This document shows positions 1-10,780 of a stretch of 64,000 bases of DNA, piece after piece. A program made the position numbers and the translations under genes. The notes below the pieces were generated by a model. The model saw only the letters and a program-made list of their open reading frames with translations, was not told the origin of the DNA and ran no database searches. The DNA lies in the NCBI GenBank assembly GCA_022478985.1, contig JAKSZP010006605.1, positions 62,001-126,000 on the forward strand, in the 5' to 3' direction. Source of the DNA: Massospora cicadina. Taxonomy: Eukaryota; Entomophthoromycota; Entomophthoromycetes; Entomophthorales; Entomophthoraceae. How positions within the stretch are numbered: position 1 is the stretch's first letter; each line of letters starts with the position of its first letter.

Positions 1-155
1 CAAATGTGGTTTCATGTAGGTCTCACCCTCGCAAGCATCCAATTGCATATCAATTTGATGGGCTATTTATTCCTACCACAATACATTTTCCTTCTCCCAA
101 GAGGCGACATAGGCGGAATTATCCCCATAATGAGGATGTTCAATAAAAATAAGAA
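1..155 (+). pseudogene. C-terminal tail of the family A opposite-strand ORF (copy 1)
   Basis: On the plus strand this matches the end of the ORF at 38914-40077 in E8. Shared residues include WF-VGL-LASI, GLLI and the basic tail PSPKRRHR followed by an asparagine- and histidine-rich end. One base is missing near position 55 compared with the E8 copy, so the frame shifts from frame 1 to frame 3 there, and it ends at a stop near 145. The function is unknown; the PKRRHR stretch could be a nuclear localisation signal. Confidence 0.6.
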
Positions 156-429
156 TTCTAAAAATATATTGGCCTCTTTATGCATTTTAAAAATCTCTTT
201 TTTCCCAATATTTTTTATCTATTTTTTTTATTCTATTTTTTTCCTATGGAACTTGACCTTGTTTTGGTTCAAAGGTCCATCTTTTCCCACAAACTGGGTC
301 CTGGGTACTTAAACCTACCAGTTTTCCATAGTTCAAAGGTCCTTTTTTCGGACTTAACCATCTAGATTGATTCAGAGGTCCTTTTTTCAGACTTGACTTA
401 ATCATTAGGACATGACCAACTTAATGGTT

Positions 430-1600
430 CATTGGCCCTTTGGGAACTCTTTTATTTTTTCCTCGATCCAATGCTTTAGATACTTAGCATGGACTTGATT
501 TACAACTCTTCCATCCTAGAGATTCTTGATGGAGTAAGCATTGGTCATCATCTTGGTGATTACTTTGAATGGACCTGACCACAACGCATCTAATTTTTTT
601 CTTCATCCAAAACCATGCATATCATAATAGGCGACTTTTTCCCCTATTCAATATTCTTCTAATGCCAGTCAGTTTTTGTCATCTGCAATTTTGCTTGTAT
701 CCTTTTCTTCAAGGTTGTATCATATGCTTGCAATTGCATTTCAATAAGGATACTCGTCAGTTGGTTCAAGTATTGCTCAGTACTCATCCCCAATGTAGGT
801 TCCACAACTGAATATATTATCAGCGGCAACATGGCCTTCCTTCCATATAGTAATTCAAATGGCGTCTTTCCCATCACTGTATGATGACTAATGTTGTAGG
901 CAAATGTCACCAAACTCAGGTATGTTCCCCACATGGAAGTTCTCCCTGTGACTAGCTTCCTCAGCGTTGTGGCCAGCGTCCCATTGACCTGTTCTACCAG
1001 TCCAGTTTGTCTCCAGCCAGTATGGTACTGACATGACTCCTCAGATCCCCATTATTTCATTTAGCCTCAGGATCACATGAGACATGAAGTTGGTCCCATT
1101 GTTGCTCAGTAGGACTTGCAGACATCCATGCCAGTATACTACTTGATCCAGGATAAATTTTGCAGTACTGGTAGCGTCAACTCTGGTTAAGGCCTTCGTT
1201 TTGACCCATTTTATCAGATGGTCAATGGCTACTATGATGTACTTGACTCCCCCTGTGCTCATCACCAGCGGTCCCATCACATCAATGGACATCATGTGCC
1301 AGGAGAATCCAGGTAAGACCAGTCAGTATCCAGTTGTATTATTGTGTGGTTTGTGCAGCTGGCACTCCACGCAACAAGCCAGATGATCCACAACATTGTA
1401 GTTAATCCATTCCCAGTAATAATACTGGCGAATATGGTCATTTGTTTTTCTCAGGCCTCCATGCCTGACAACCTTGTGAGCTGCTTGTACTATTGCTGCT
1501 CTTTTCAATAATTTCAGGAATAATAGCCACTTCCTGTTGATCGTCTTGAATACTTGTCCATCCATAGTCTCAGTGTTTTTCATTGCTTTTCGAACTGAAC
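430..1600 (-). pseudogene. E1 integrase (HHCC finger, rve core, C-terminal domain), broken
   Basis: The zinc finger lies at about 1350-1500 (AHKVVRHGG then CCVEC). The catalytic core starts with DVMGPL near 1280 and continues with IVAIDHLIKWV. The second catalytic motif reads SNNGTNF near 1090, so the expected aspartate of SDNG is asparagine. The post-core motif LYGRKAMLP is at 840-860. A C-terminal segment with ALWSGPFKV and a YLKHWIEE-like end reaches about 430. No chromodomain follows. The pieces lie in several frames separated by stops. Family assignment is secure; activity is excluded. Confidence 0.85.
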
Positions 1601-1639
1601 CTTGGATTTCTCAAGACTCATCCTTGATTCTTCCTTTGA

Positions 1640-1670
1640 CCATTCTCTGGAATAGCTCATCCTTATTGGT
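1640..1670. other. E1 internal deletion junction (RT and RNase H lost)
   Basis: On the minus strand the linker that precedes RT (FEKYWKVFAQDNHDLG, ending near 1715) is followed within about 60 bases by sequence that in E8 lies between RNase H and the integrase finger (around 41560-41600). In E8 the same two points are about 1.5 kb apart even without the SINE. The junction lies near 1655. No target-site-like repeat was identified there. Confidence 0.7.
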
Positions 1671-1699
1671 AGATTTTCCCCGGTGTTGACCTTGTGAAT

Positions 1700-2260
1700 T
1701 ACATCTCATGCGCATCCCAAATCATGGTTGTCCTGAGCAAACACTTTCCAATATTTCTCGAATAAACTGAGCACCTCCTCCTTCTGCCCTTCTGGCAGAT
1801 CAGCGAGCTGCTCTTGATCAACCAATAGGTTGATGCTTTTGGCCACCCCGGCCAGTAATATCATCTCAATGAGAGACCCAAAATCATGGAATCGTCTCAA
1901 TTCTTCTATCAGGATAAAATGAATAAATGTGATAATTTGATTTCTCTTGATCTTCATTAGTTTTTCGCTCAAATTCTCCAGTAGAACTCAAATTTCTCCA
2001 TGGCCTGGAATTATTATCCCAGGAGCCACCCATGGCTCCACTCTGGACTTCTTCCAGGGGCTTCTAACTTCTCCATACAACATCTCTGGAATCTCCAAAG
2101 TCAACCTGGTGTTGACTATTATCTGCGATCCAGCCAGTATGGTCCTTTACTTCTTGATACTAAATGGATTCCCTAGTTTTCTAGGATTTCTGCCAGCATC
2201 TCTCATCGCTACCTACCAACTAATTGGTATCAGATTGGTATAATGTCATCATTGTATATC
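1700..2260 (-). pseudogene. E1 dUTPase-like domain and linker to RT
   Basis: In one frame the minus strand reads WVAPGIIIPGHGEI, a stop, then VLLENLSEKLMKI and NQII at 2050-1930. This fits the dUTPase pattern of a Gly-Val-Ile-Asp-like turn, a Tyr/His-Gly-Glu-Ile step, a buried strand with Asn, and a final hydrophobic strand. It continues into the pre-RT linker at 1810-1715. dUTPases hydrolyse dUTP to dUMP and limit uracil in cDNA. Catalytic residues are not all visible, so a degenerate or structural domain is equally possible. The same segment occurs in E8. Confidence 0.5.
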
Positions 2261-2299
2261 AGATTAATGAAGTTGTTTCTCCGATTCAATGGAGCTTCA

Positions 2300-2690
2300 C
2301 CATCCTTCTGGTATACCAATGGTAACGTCTGACCCAGGATGGTCAACATATTATCCTAGAAGTTACATTTAACTCCATACTTCCATAGGAATTCTGTTCC
2401 AATCAGGATATAATAGTTTTGGTTCACCAAAACTATCGCTGGCGCAGATACCACCAACAACCCAAATCATATTGGCAGCACACTATATGCTACACAGGAA
2501 ATGGTGGTGTTTGGCCCAGCTGTTCCATATTCTCTCTTGTGTTCCAAGTCCAAGGAGATCTTCATCCTCTTCACCAGCTTGGTCAACACAATATTGATGG
2601 GCGCTTCGCTGTCAACAATCGCCCTCACCCTTATTCAATTCACCTGAATATCTATATGTTTACACTCGGAGTATTGTAATATATATTTAC
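2300..2690 (-). pseudogene. E1 retropepsin-like protease, broken
   Basis: The minus strand shows IDIQVN, then RAIVDSEAPINIV where a D-T/S-G/A active site loop is expected, then LVKRMKISLDLEH and EYGTAGPNTTISC. The active site triplet is D-S-E, so the catalytic aspartate is present but the following glycine is not. The uninterrupted EYGTAGPNTT stretch shows the ancestral arrangement of the site that is split by a LINE scrap in E8. Confidence 0.7.
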
Positions 2691-2789
2691 TGAGTGAATG
2701 GCGGCATTATTAGCCAAATCTAGGGTATGAATAATCTATGCTAATAATTCAGGAAACAATTCCTTTATTGCAATGAGGGGGATTAACAG

Positions 2790-4330
2790 ATTGGCCATAT
2801 CTAAATGGACATCTGATAACTCATCAGGATTCTTGGCAGTCCAAATCTTCTCCACCAGTTGTCAGGCATACAGCTGGGCAACTTCCTGAATTATCTCAGG
2901 GTCAATCTTCTTCGCCCCAGCTCTGGTCACAGCATTCACATCCATGTCGACCACTTGGTATAGCTGATACTGCTCATTGTCTATGAACAGATCGCTAGTG
3001 TCTATTTCTTCATTCATGATATTGGGAGGAACAGGTTTCTCCGCTGCACTAGACTGTTCCTTGTTTAGGCAGTGGGCCCTTTTCTAGAATCTTTGGTGGC
3101 TGCTGTCTCCTTGGCCTGGACCACATTAATCTGATCCTTCAGCTTTTTACAGTGTGTAGAAAAATGTCCTTTCCCACCACACTGAAAGCAGACCTTCTAT
3201 TTATTGCTTAACTGTCTGAATTCCTCAGGCTTATTTCCTGGCACGGTTTAGTATTAGCCTCTTTTGCTCCTTCATTTCCCTTCATGGGATTCAGATTTTG
3301 GACTGGATTAAACTTGAAGCTTCTATTTGGGCATCAAACGTTGATTCCAAAATCTTCAGGTTGTCTACCATTTGCGAGGTAGTTATCTCCATCACAAATA
3401 CAGAAGACATCATTTGATGCAAATCACAATAAGGCTGAAGGGCCACTTGCAAAGTGATTCTAGCATCAAAGTCATCTAACACTTTCGTTCCAGCCAGGAT
3501 CTGCAATTTCTGGTAAAATCAATCTGCAAAGCTAGCAAGAGACTCGTCTTTATGGAATTGAATTCCCATAAATTCTTGCTTGCATTCAACATGCAGGTTA
3601 GACTCCCGAACTCCTTCATTAAGGCCACCTTCGCTTTGGCATATGACCAGCTGTCCCCCTCCAAGTGGGTAACACTATGTTCTGGCAGTTGGTGTTAAGG
3701 CAGTTCATAACTGTCAAAGCCTTTTGATGATCCCCGTATCTGTTCATAGTCATGTCAAACAGTCAGAAAATTCTACTAGGGCGTTATTCTTATGGAACGT
3801 TGGCAATTTTGGTGTTTCTCTACATTCCTTCAAGTCATTTTGGGCTGATTCTCTTGGTTTGGCTACTTGGCTAACTTGTGGAGTGACTTCGGGCATCATC
3901 TCTGAAATGGCATTAAAGGTGGGCAGCATATTTCTTGGGGTATTCAACTTCCCAAGTATTGTGTGAGGACTTCTCTCTTTGGCTTTGCTGGCCATATTGG
4001 GCTCACAAGCACATTTATGAGCTTTCAAGTCCTCCACTTTCTATTATCAATTTCTCAATATCAACACCAAACTTTATTAAATGAACGCGATTCACTTCTC
4101 ACTCCAATTTCAGGACTAGGACCTCTCAAATGAGGTCTCCCTTTTCTTCTAGAACGAGTTTACTTTGCGAGTAACTCATTTCCAAAGTTGGCTAAATTTC
4201 CCACTCCTTCCTCCACCTTGGTGACTCGTTCTTCCAAGGCTGCAAACTCCTGATGGTCCACTTAGTTTAAGGCATTCTGATTCACAGTGGCGATCTCAGT
4301 CCACAACTTGCGCATTTCTTCTTTATACAA
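2790..4330 (-). pseudogene. E1 Gag with CCHC zinc knuckle, broken
   Basis: The frames at 4037-3750, 3664-3476 and 3506-3291 match the corresponding frames of E8 (45561-45313 and following). A zinc knuckle with the pattern C-X2-C-X4-H-X4-C reads CFQCGGKGHFSTHC at about 3200-3155. This is the usual nucleocapsid RNA-binding motif. At least three frames are involved. The first start codon cannot be fixed; the coding region begins just downstream of the primer binding site at 4361-4375. Confidence 0.7.
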
Positions 4331-4360
4331 CATTATAATAGATTCTTTACTCAACTACCT

Positions 4361-4375
4361 CTGTAGTGAGCACCA
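4361..4375 (-). other. E1 primer binding site
   Basis: On the minus strand TGGTGCTCACTACAG starts three bases after the LTR end. It would pair with the 3' end of a tRNA ending GAGCA-CCA whose acceptor stem starts GCTCACT. The same 15-mer occurs at the equivalent place in E2, E8 and E10, and with one mismatch in E4. Confidence 0.8.
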
Positions 4376-4378
4376 ACT

Positions 4379-5545
4379 TGTAAAAATTTACTCTTGGTTG
4401 ATTATCGGTCATCAACCCTGTAACCTTTTTACTGCACAGGTTCAATTTCCTTGTGCACTTCGTCGCATTGTATATAATGTAATATTTGATAATTTTATGG
4501 AGACTATTATCCATAGTTGAGTTTGAACTATTATTAGGCCAACGCTTTGGCCAATACCTCCAATTAAATACTCTGTAAGTCATACTTGTAGGGATTTGTT
4601 CCCTATATTCTATCCACCCAATCTTCATCAAGATACTCTGATGACAGTCGCTTTTGGCCCAACACACAGTTGGCAGCTATCCCTGATTGTGGTTCCCTTC
4701 ATCTCTAGATCCCCGCTCGGATCTCTACTCTTCTCTATGAGAGTCTTCCAATTATTGCTTTCTGCAATGATAACCTTGATATGGAACGTCACAATGGAAG
4801 CTGATGGTCTAACTATACACTAAATTGACAATATTACTGTAGATAATAACGTTGATCATAATAACATCAGTAATAATAATCTTGGTAATAGTAATGTGTT
4901 TATTATAGTAAATACTAGGAAGTTATATAGTAGGGGATTCAGCTGTCTAACCCTCAATTGACAACTCATTAATGAAATGGCAGCCGTTGCCATTAAATCA
5001 CCCTTCCTCGTCTTGGAAGTGATGGTCTTCCCCATCCTAGCTAGAATTCCGTTATTGGACATCCTTGAGACTTCAAACAGAAAAAAGTCAGAAAACGTGT
5101 CCCTAATGTTTCCTCTCAATCCAAGTGAACCAACCATAATTGGCTAGCAACCTGCTTAGGTAATGGGACTTATTGCCCATTATTGGCAGGTCACTTCACC
5201 AACCTATTGACTCTCTAGTTGAAGATGGCATCACTTGCCTCACAACTCACTATTCATTCCCAATCGCTTGGTGATGAAAACTGACCGATCCCAATTGGTA
5301 CACCTGATAGTTAACCACTATCAGATGCCCCTATTTCGTTGGCCACCCCGCCTGATGAGATATTAGGTATTCATCCAGATTAATCCCTGATGGATACAAC
5401 CAGGTGAATATCCCAAAATCCCCCAAACATAGCTCCTTTGAAATTTGAGCCAACCAATTTCTGCTTCACTTTGCCTTAGGGAATTTTCCCCTAGTGACTC
5501 CAGGTAATCTAGCAGGCTAGGAATATGGGCAAAAATTCCAATACA
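4379..5545 (-). repeat. E1 5' LTR (about 1167 bp)
   Basis: On the plus strand it runs from TGTAAAAATTT to CCAATACA, so on the element strand it starts TG and ends CA. It aligns with both E8 LTRs (37159-38316, 45928-47082). It contains an inverted repeat ACCTGC-N6-AATGGG / CCCATT-GCAGGT at 5150-5191, and CTGATAGT / ACTATCAG at about 5308-5329. Confidence 0.85.
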
Positions 5546-6100
5546 TCGCTTTCATGAAGATATATCTTTACTAGGTAGCCTAAGAAAGTTCCCTTGCAGG
5601 ATTATCAGTGTTGAGTTTCTATTGAATTAAATTAAAATTAAAGACCTTTGAGGGCTAAAAGCTTATTAGTCTTTAGTATCATCAGGAAATCACTAGGAGT
5701 CTTACTCTCTAGGGCAAATCACCTGAAAGAATGATCATTATTAGGGTAAATCTCTTGGCAGCTTTTCTGAACCGAGGCAAAATTTCTGCTTTTAAGATGG
5801 CGAAATTCCTAGTTATTAAACTAGGGTAAAATCAACCTAAAAGTAAGAAAGGTCCTTTATCTAAGTTCATTGTAGCACTTTAATAGGGATAGGGAAAGTA
5901 TAGGTTAGGTGAGAATAGGGAGAAATTGCTTAAGCTTGTCAGAATGGGTTGTCATGGCTATTTCTCTTAAGAAATTCTAAGGGAATGGTAATTGGGGATT
6001 GGTCGAGGCAATAGAGTTTTGAAGCTAATAATTTTATGCCTTTTCTTAAAAAACCATCGAGCTTCAGTAATATACTTAATAGTAAATTTGGTGCATCGCC
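5546..6100. other. Noncoding 3' part of E2, nothing recognised
   Basis: An AT-rich stretch between the E1 LTR and the end of the E2 integrase. I see no ORF, no LTR end and no tRNA-like structure. It probably corresponds to the integrase tail and 3' untranslated part of E2, decayed beyond recognition. Confidence 0.4.
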
Positions 6101-6960
6101 CTGAAAATTCTTCAATTAAAGATTGGGATAAATTCATATAATTTTAAAAAAAACACTTAACCATTTGGGACCCTGACGTCAAGGCTAACCTTGCCTCAGG
6201 GCAAATCCTATCAAAGCCACTAACTGTATTCTTATAAGCTCCTTAACTAACTCCTGTTGGTAAATCCTGGGTGGTAGGTTTTTTTGACCCGCTGATATGA
6301 TAGGTGCTAGGAGAGTAGGCAGCGCGGCCTCTCTCCCATACATGGCTTTTAAGAGGGACATTCCAACACTCATTGATGACTTAATTGGTAAGCTAACAAA
6401 CTGATGGCAACAGATGCTACTATTTGACTTGTATTTGGAGTCATCCTTTTTTAAATTCCTCCCAGGGTCCAGTTCACTCTCTTGATACTTCCTTTGGAGG
6501 ATGGATTGTAGGGGGTAGTAAACTGTTGATTCCCACCTAAAATATCTATCAGTTTCTTCACCACGTCTAAGATAAAGTTCTTTACATTGTCTGACAGTTG
6601 CATTTTGAGGGTATCTTTGTCTTTTGATCATTTGATTGTACAAAAAATGGGAAGTGGAATTTGCGGTATACATCTTGACCACAGAGGCTTTGAACCATTT
6701 AGTGAAGTGATCAATTTCTACTAGGAAAAAATTTGATCCACTGGATGCAGTTGTCAAAGGTCCCACCATGTTAATAGAGTCATTGCTGAACTGTGCAGTG
6801 GGGTGATTTGGCGTAAACTCAAATTTCTTCTCCAGTGGTTGAAAACTGGCACAAAGTGCACACAACTCCAAGGCTTGTTGTACTTTGAAAGACATGCACT
6901 CCCAGTAGAGCCTCTTTGAGGTATACCAATGTCCTTTAAAATCGTCTATGGTTCACATGC
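6100..6960 (-). pseudogene. E2 integrase, broken
   Basis: A 236-codon frame (6895-6185) holds the end of the zinc finger (CALCASFQ), then FSNDSINMVGPL, FFLVEIDHFTKW and, near its end, MYGREAALPTLLAPI, the conserved post-core motif. Around 6625-6500 the true frame is a different one, where SDNVKNFILDVV and TTPYNPSS can be read, so the second catalytic aspartate is kept here. At least two frameshifts exist. Confidence 0.8.
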
Positions 6961-7089
6961 TTGTGAGCCTCCATCACTATCTCCATGCTATCACTGGCCA
7001 GTTGTATGGGCACCATTTATTTTGGATCTTCTTCTGCAGATTTCCATCAACACGTTACTGTCTTTAAAACATCTGCGCAGGGGGAACTT

Positions 7090-8285
7090 CACCTCCTCAG
7101 TTTTGTCCTCCAGACCTCTTCAGGTAGCCCAATTAAGTCATACAGGCGATTGATCTCTGGTGCCTGCAGGTGAAATACCAGTAATCTATACAAGCCATCC
7201 GCATTGAGGTGTTTGTCTCCTGTGTGATGTATGATTTTGAAATCATATCCTTGGAGGAGGACAGCCCAATGGGTAAGGCGTCCATATGGATCCTTCATAT
7301 TTATTAACCTGAGGAGCGATGCATGATCCATGAACACAATGAAATGTACACCATATAGATAGGGTCTAAAAGTTTGGCTTCTCTTATCACGGCTAAGCAA
7401 TTGCATTAAGTAAAGTACAATTCTATTTTGGCTAAAATGTATACTTTAGAGAATTAATCAATCAGGTGATCCACTCTGTCTTCATCCAGAAGCGCTAAGA
7501 TTGCGCCAAATATCACATAACTGTCAGTGCACATGTGGAAGGTCTCATTGAAGCCCGTATAGTCCAAGGTTTGGGTTTCTACCAATCATGACTTTTTCTC
7601 TGAGAGTTCCTGATCTTTCTCCAGTCTCAACTTGAACTTCATCTATTTAGTCAGAAGGAAGGTAAGTGGCACCGCCAATTTCACAAAATGGGGGATAAAC
7701 TGTCTATAGTACCCCACTATTCCAAAAAACACTTGAACAACACTCAGACTTTTTGTGGCTCCATTGACATGATTGTATTCACTTTCCCGCCTTGAGGTTT
7801 AATAATGGCAGGCTGCAGGGACGTTACAGATCCCCTGCAGCATCCTCATGAGTTTAAACAACCCTTTAGCTATTAATTAAGGCGCATTTATTCTGGTTGT
7901 CAGAAAAGAGCTCCATTTTTAAGAAGACACTGGCTAGGTCCATTGCTGAATAATATTTTGAGCCACACAGGAGTTTCAAAGCATTATTGATGTGCAGGAA
8001 TGAGTATGAGTCCTTCTTGGTTATCTCATTTAGGTGGCAGTAAACTTTAGCTACCCTTTGGGTCCTATTCTTCTTGCGCAAAAGCAACAAAGGAGATTCA
8101 CATGTGCTATTTGACAGAAAGATTTTCCCAGCTTCAGCTAACTGGTTGAGCTCTTTTGTGATGAATTCATCCTCTATCTTTGAACAGCAGTAAGTTTTGG
8201 AATTGAAGAGAATTGCGAACCTGGTATTCATCTTATGGACCTCTCCTTTGCACATACCATAGTCATTGGGGCCATTACTGAACAT
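7090..8285 (-). pseudogene. E2 reverse transcriptase and RNase H, broken
   Basis: The RT N-terminus (8285-7866) reads ELNQLAEAGKI, SPLLLLRKKNRTQRVAK and YYSAMDLASVFLKME, which are the first RT motifs. The segment 7860-7420 holds decayed finger and palm sequence. RNase H and connection residues are in the frame 7406-7089: VFMDHASLLRLINMKDP, LTHWAVLLQGYDFKI and HLNADGL. The polymerase YxDD box could not be read with confidence. Confidence 0.8.
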
Positions 8286-8339
8286 GTCATTAAATTCATA
8301 TTAGTCCTTCCAGTCTTTTATGCTTAGAAGTCACATCCT

Positions 8340-8790
8340 TAACTCAAAATCTTGTCAAAATCTACTGCATTTATGAACTCAATATTTTGGCAACTGGTCA
8401 GTCAGGTCGATGCTACAACTTTTTCCTTTTCAACTCAGATTATGGTTAGTGATCTTCTCCAAAACAAGGTTTAGCTCTCTAGAGTAGGTGGTATCGCGGA
8501 ATCATGGTAAAAATCTTTGCTTTGCTCTCAGATTCATTCTCAGCTGTGCAATTCTAAGATGGTGTCAGGTGGAATCTTTACACTGAGACAAGGTCATTCT
8601 GCATTGGTCACTTGGTCAAATCTTTTAGTTTCACTGACACTCATAGGAAACCCTTCCTCTGCGCTCATCTTAGGCGGTAGTTGCTTTACATTTTTCTCTG
8701 TCAAAGTATATTGATTATGGAGATTAATTGTCCATTTTGACCAAGCATATACTCTGTTTTTATGGTTTAACGTCCTCATTATTGAACACC
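8340..8790 (-). pseudogene. E2 dUTPase-like domain
   Basis: Between protease and RT the minus strand reads KQLPPKMSAEEGFPMSV, LSVKIPPDTILELHS and, in a shifted frame near 8490-8420, DTTYSRELNLVLEKITNHN followed by a short hydrophobic run. The arrangement (N-terminal Ala-Gly strand, I-P-P turn, then D-x-x-Y-x-x-E-L with a following Asn) follows trimeric dUTPase. The usual Gly after Tyr-Arg is changed. The Gly-rich C-terminal arm is not visible. The assignment rests on motif order and on the same placement in E1, E4, E8 and E10. Confidence 0.5.
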
Positions 8791-8849
8791 AGGAGAGTCA
8801 ATAGTCAAGGTGCTAACTGTGCTAGTGGGAAATTCAATCTTCTCCTCAA

Positions 8850-9290
8850 AATCCAGTAGAAAATGTGTACTAATAAGGAAATTGCAGTGGTAGTTATCCA
8901 ACACTAATGCAGGCGCCATCAGGACATACGCCCAAAGCATAAAGGCAACGATGAATAAGCTCCTAAGGCGTGGGTAATTTCAGGTCCTGCAGTGTGGTAC
9001 TTCACTTTGTAGTCAATGTTGAGCATAAACTTGAGATTCTTCAAAATTTTAGAGGAGGTGATGTTAACTGGAGACATGGTATAGCATTGCCAAAAACGCA
9101 CCTTCTGGATGATTACTTTTACCTTCATTACGCTATTGCTGAAGGGACTTTCAATGGCCAGGGCGTCAGTGGCAGATTCCTCAAATTTTTTAAAGAAACA
9201 GCATTTGTATTGTATTTTGTTAGTGTCTTCGCATCTGATGCCACAATTTAAAGGTAGACGCGACCAACTTTTCTCCTTCTTCAACTGAGA
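8850..9290 (-). pseudogene. E2 retropepsin-like protease, broken
   Basis: The frame 9284-8919 contains ITSSKILKNLKFMLNIDYKV and YHTAGPEITHALGAYSSLPL, aligned with the E10 protease (STKLIKKIKLAPDLEYN, GTAGPNNTRSIGKYSSL). The active-site Asp loop lies just upstream, in decayed sequence. Confidence 0.65.
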
Positions 9291-9459
9291 TGATCACTTG
9301 GTTAGGTTTTTTGCTTGGTCCAAATAAGTATTGCTTGACGCAGATCCATGAGTACCATAGCTCTCAATCTAGCCGTTAGAGCCATTGTTATAGGTGCCCC
9401 TAACACGTGGTAACCCTCACTAACTAAGTCTTCATCCTCATAATCATCGTCACCTTCAG

Positions 9460-10653
9460 TGTGGAGATCCACTTAGTTTACAGAATTTTGTGTATCCTCT
9501 TTAGGGGTTGGTTAATTTTTTTGATGATAATTAATGGACAGAATGATAAAAGTGCCAGGTTGGTGGCACTTGTGGCACTTAAACTCTTAACATGGCAAGT
9601 GTTCAGGCTGTTTGTTACCTTATCTTTTTTTGCACCCTTATCATTGGTGACATAAATGGCCTTATTGACTCTTTGAGGGGGAGATGTAGGTACCAAGGCC
9701 TTATAATCAGATTTATATGTCCCTTGGATGTTGAGCAGAGCCTCCTTAAGTGCTTGAAGGCGTTAAGCTCTTGACCGCCAGAGTCATCTGCATCTTCTGA
9801 TTAGGATGCGTAAAAAACTAACTCAGTAAACAATTTTGGCAGTAGGCAGACCCATTGTTCAGGTGGTCTATAACTGCTGAGCATTGAGGTAGTAGTAAGA
9901 AGCATAATTTGCAACTGACTCATTCTTGCCCACTTCATCCATAGGAGCTATTGTTTCATTTTCTGGATATCCTGTTCACTAATGAACTCAGAGACAGAGG
10001 TTCTTTACTTCAGGCAAAATAATCCAGGTCTCAAGCTTGAGTTGAGGATCTCCTGAGCCTCGCTGCTCATGCATCATTGTATGTGGTGAGCCTTCTGGAG
10101 ATCACTAGCACCATCCATGATATTTTCATACATCTGGATGAAAACCACAATTTTCCCCTCCCTAGGTGTATACATGGTTTTGAAAGTACGGTTTAAAGTT
10201 GAGAGTCTCTTCAAAAGGATTGGAATGCATCATGGTCGGCTGAGTACAAGTTCTGACCAATTTGGTACATTCCTTTGAGCGGCCCACATAAGTGCCTACA
10301 GTCAAATTATAGGACAAGTAAAGGTAGGTTCAGGTACAGTATGCAGCTGTGCCTTCAGAGCTTCTATACTCTTATCCATTGTAAATAGCATATTGTCATG
10401 TTATTCCAAGCACTCTCAATATTCATTCAGAGGGTTAATGGTTTTGTTATTCTATTTTTGAGACATAAAAGTCTCACCTCAAAGTTATTAAGAGTAGCTT
10501 TCAATTCTACAAAGGGTGATGGTCCTATCACATTAGGTAATGAGGAAATTTATTCTCTTCTACGGTCTCCTTGACACGCTTAAGATTGGTGTATAGATCA
10601 TGTACTTCAAATTACAGGGTACAGAGTCTAGTATGGAGTGTATCCTCATCCAT
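9460..10653 (-). pseudogene. E2 Gag, broken
   Basis: A start codon at 10653 opens a frame reading MDEDTLHTRLCTL then VKETVEENKF, 110 bases after the primer binding site. A degenerate zinc knuckle (KCHKCHQPGTF, with Thr in place of His) is readable near 9575-9540. The stretch between is full of stops, so only the ends are supported by motifs. Confidence 0.55.
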
Positions 10654-10762
10654 TAGCAAGAGTTCAGAAGAATCCACTCTGTGATACCCCACAATATCCA
10701 CATCATTGTCAAATTTATCAGGAGAAGTATCTTGATCATTGTAGGGCCGGATGGCGCCATTC

Positions 10763-10777
10763 CTGTAGTGAGCACCA
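10763..10777 (-). other. E2 primer binding site
   Basis: On the minus strand TGGTGCTCACTACAG, identical to the E1, E8 and E10 sites. It marks the inner end of the LTR to its right. Confidence 0.8.
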
Positions 10778-10780
10778 AAG

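Larger units (their letters stand above)
1..5545 (-). mobile_element. E1: Ty3/gypsy element, lineage I, family A, partial
   Basis: Read on the minus strand the order is 5' LTR (4379-5545), primer binding site, Gag with zinc knuckle, protease, dUTPase-like domain, integrase, then the tail of an opposite-strand frame running off the window at base 1. Reverse transcriptase and RNase H are absent because of an internal deletion near 1655. All frames carry stops and shifts. The 3' LTR lies outside the window. E8 at 37159-47082 is the closest relative and shows what the full family A layout is. The outer LTR end at 5545 directly abuts E2, which suggests E1 inserted into the 3' end of E2. Confidence 0.85.
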
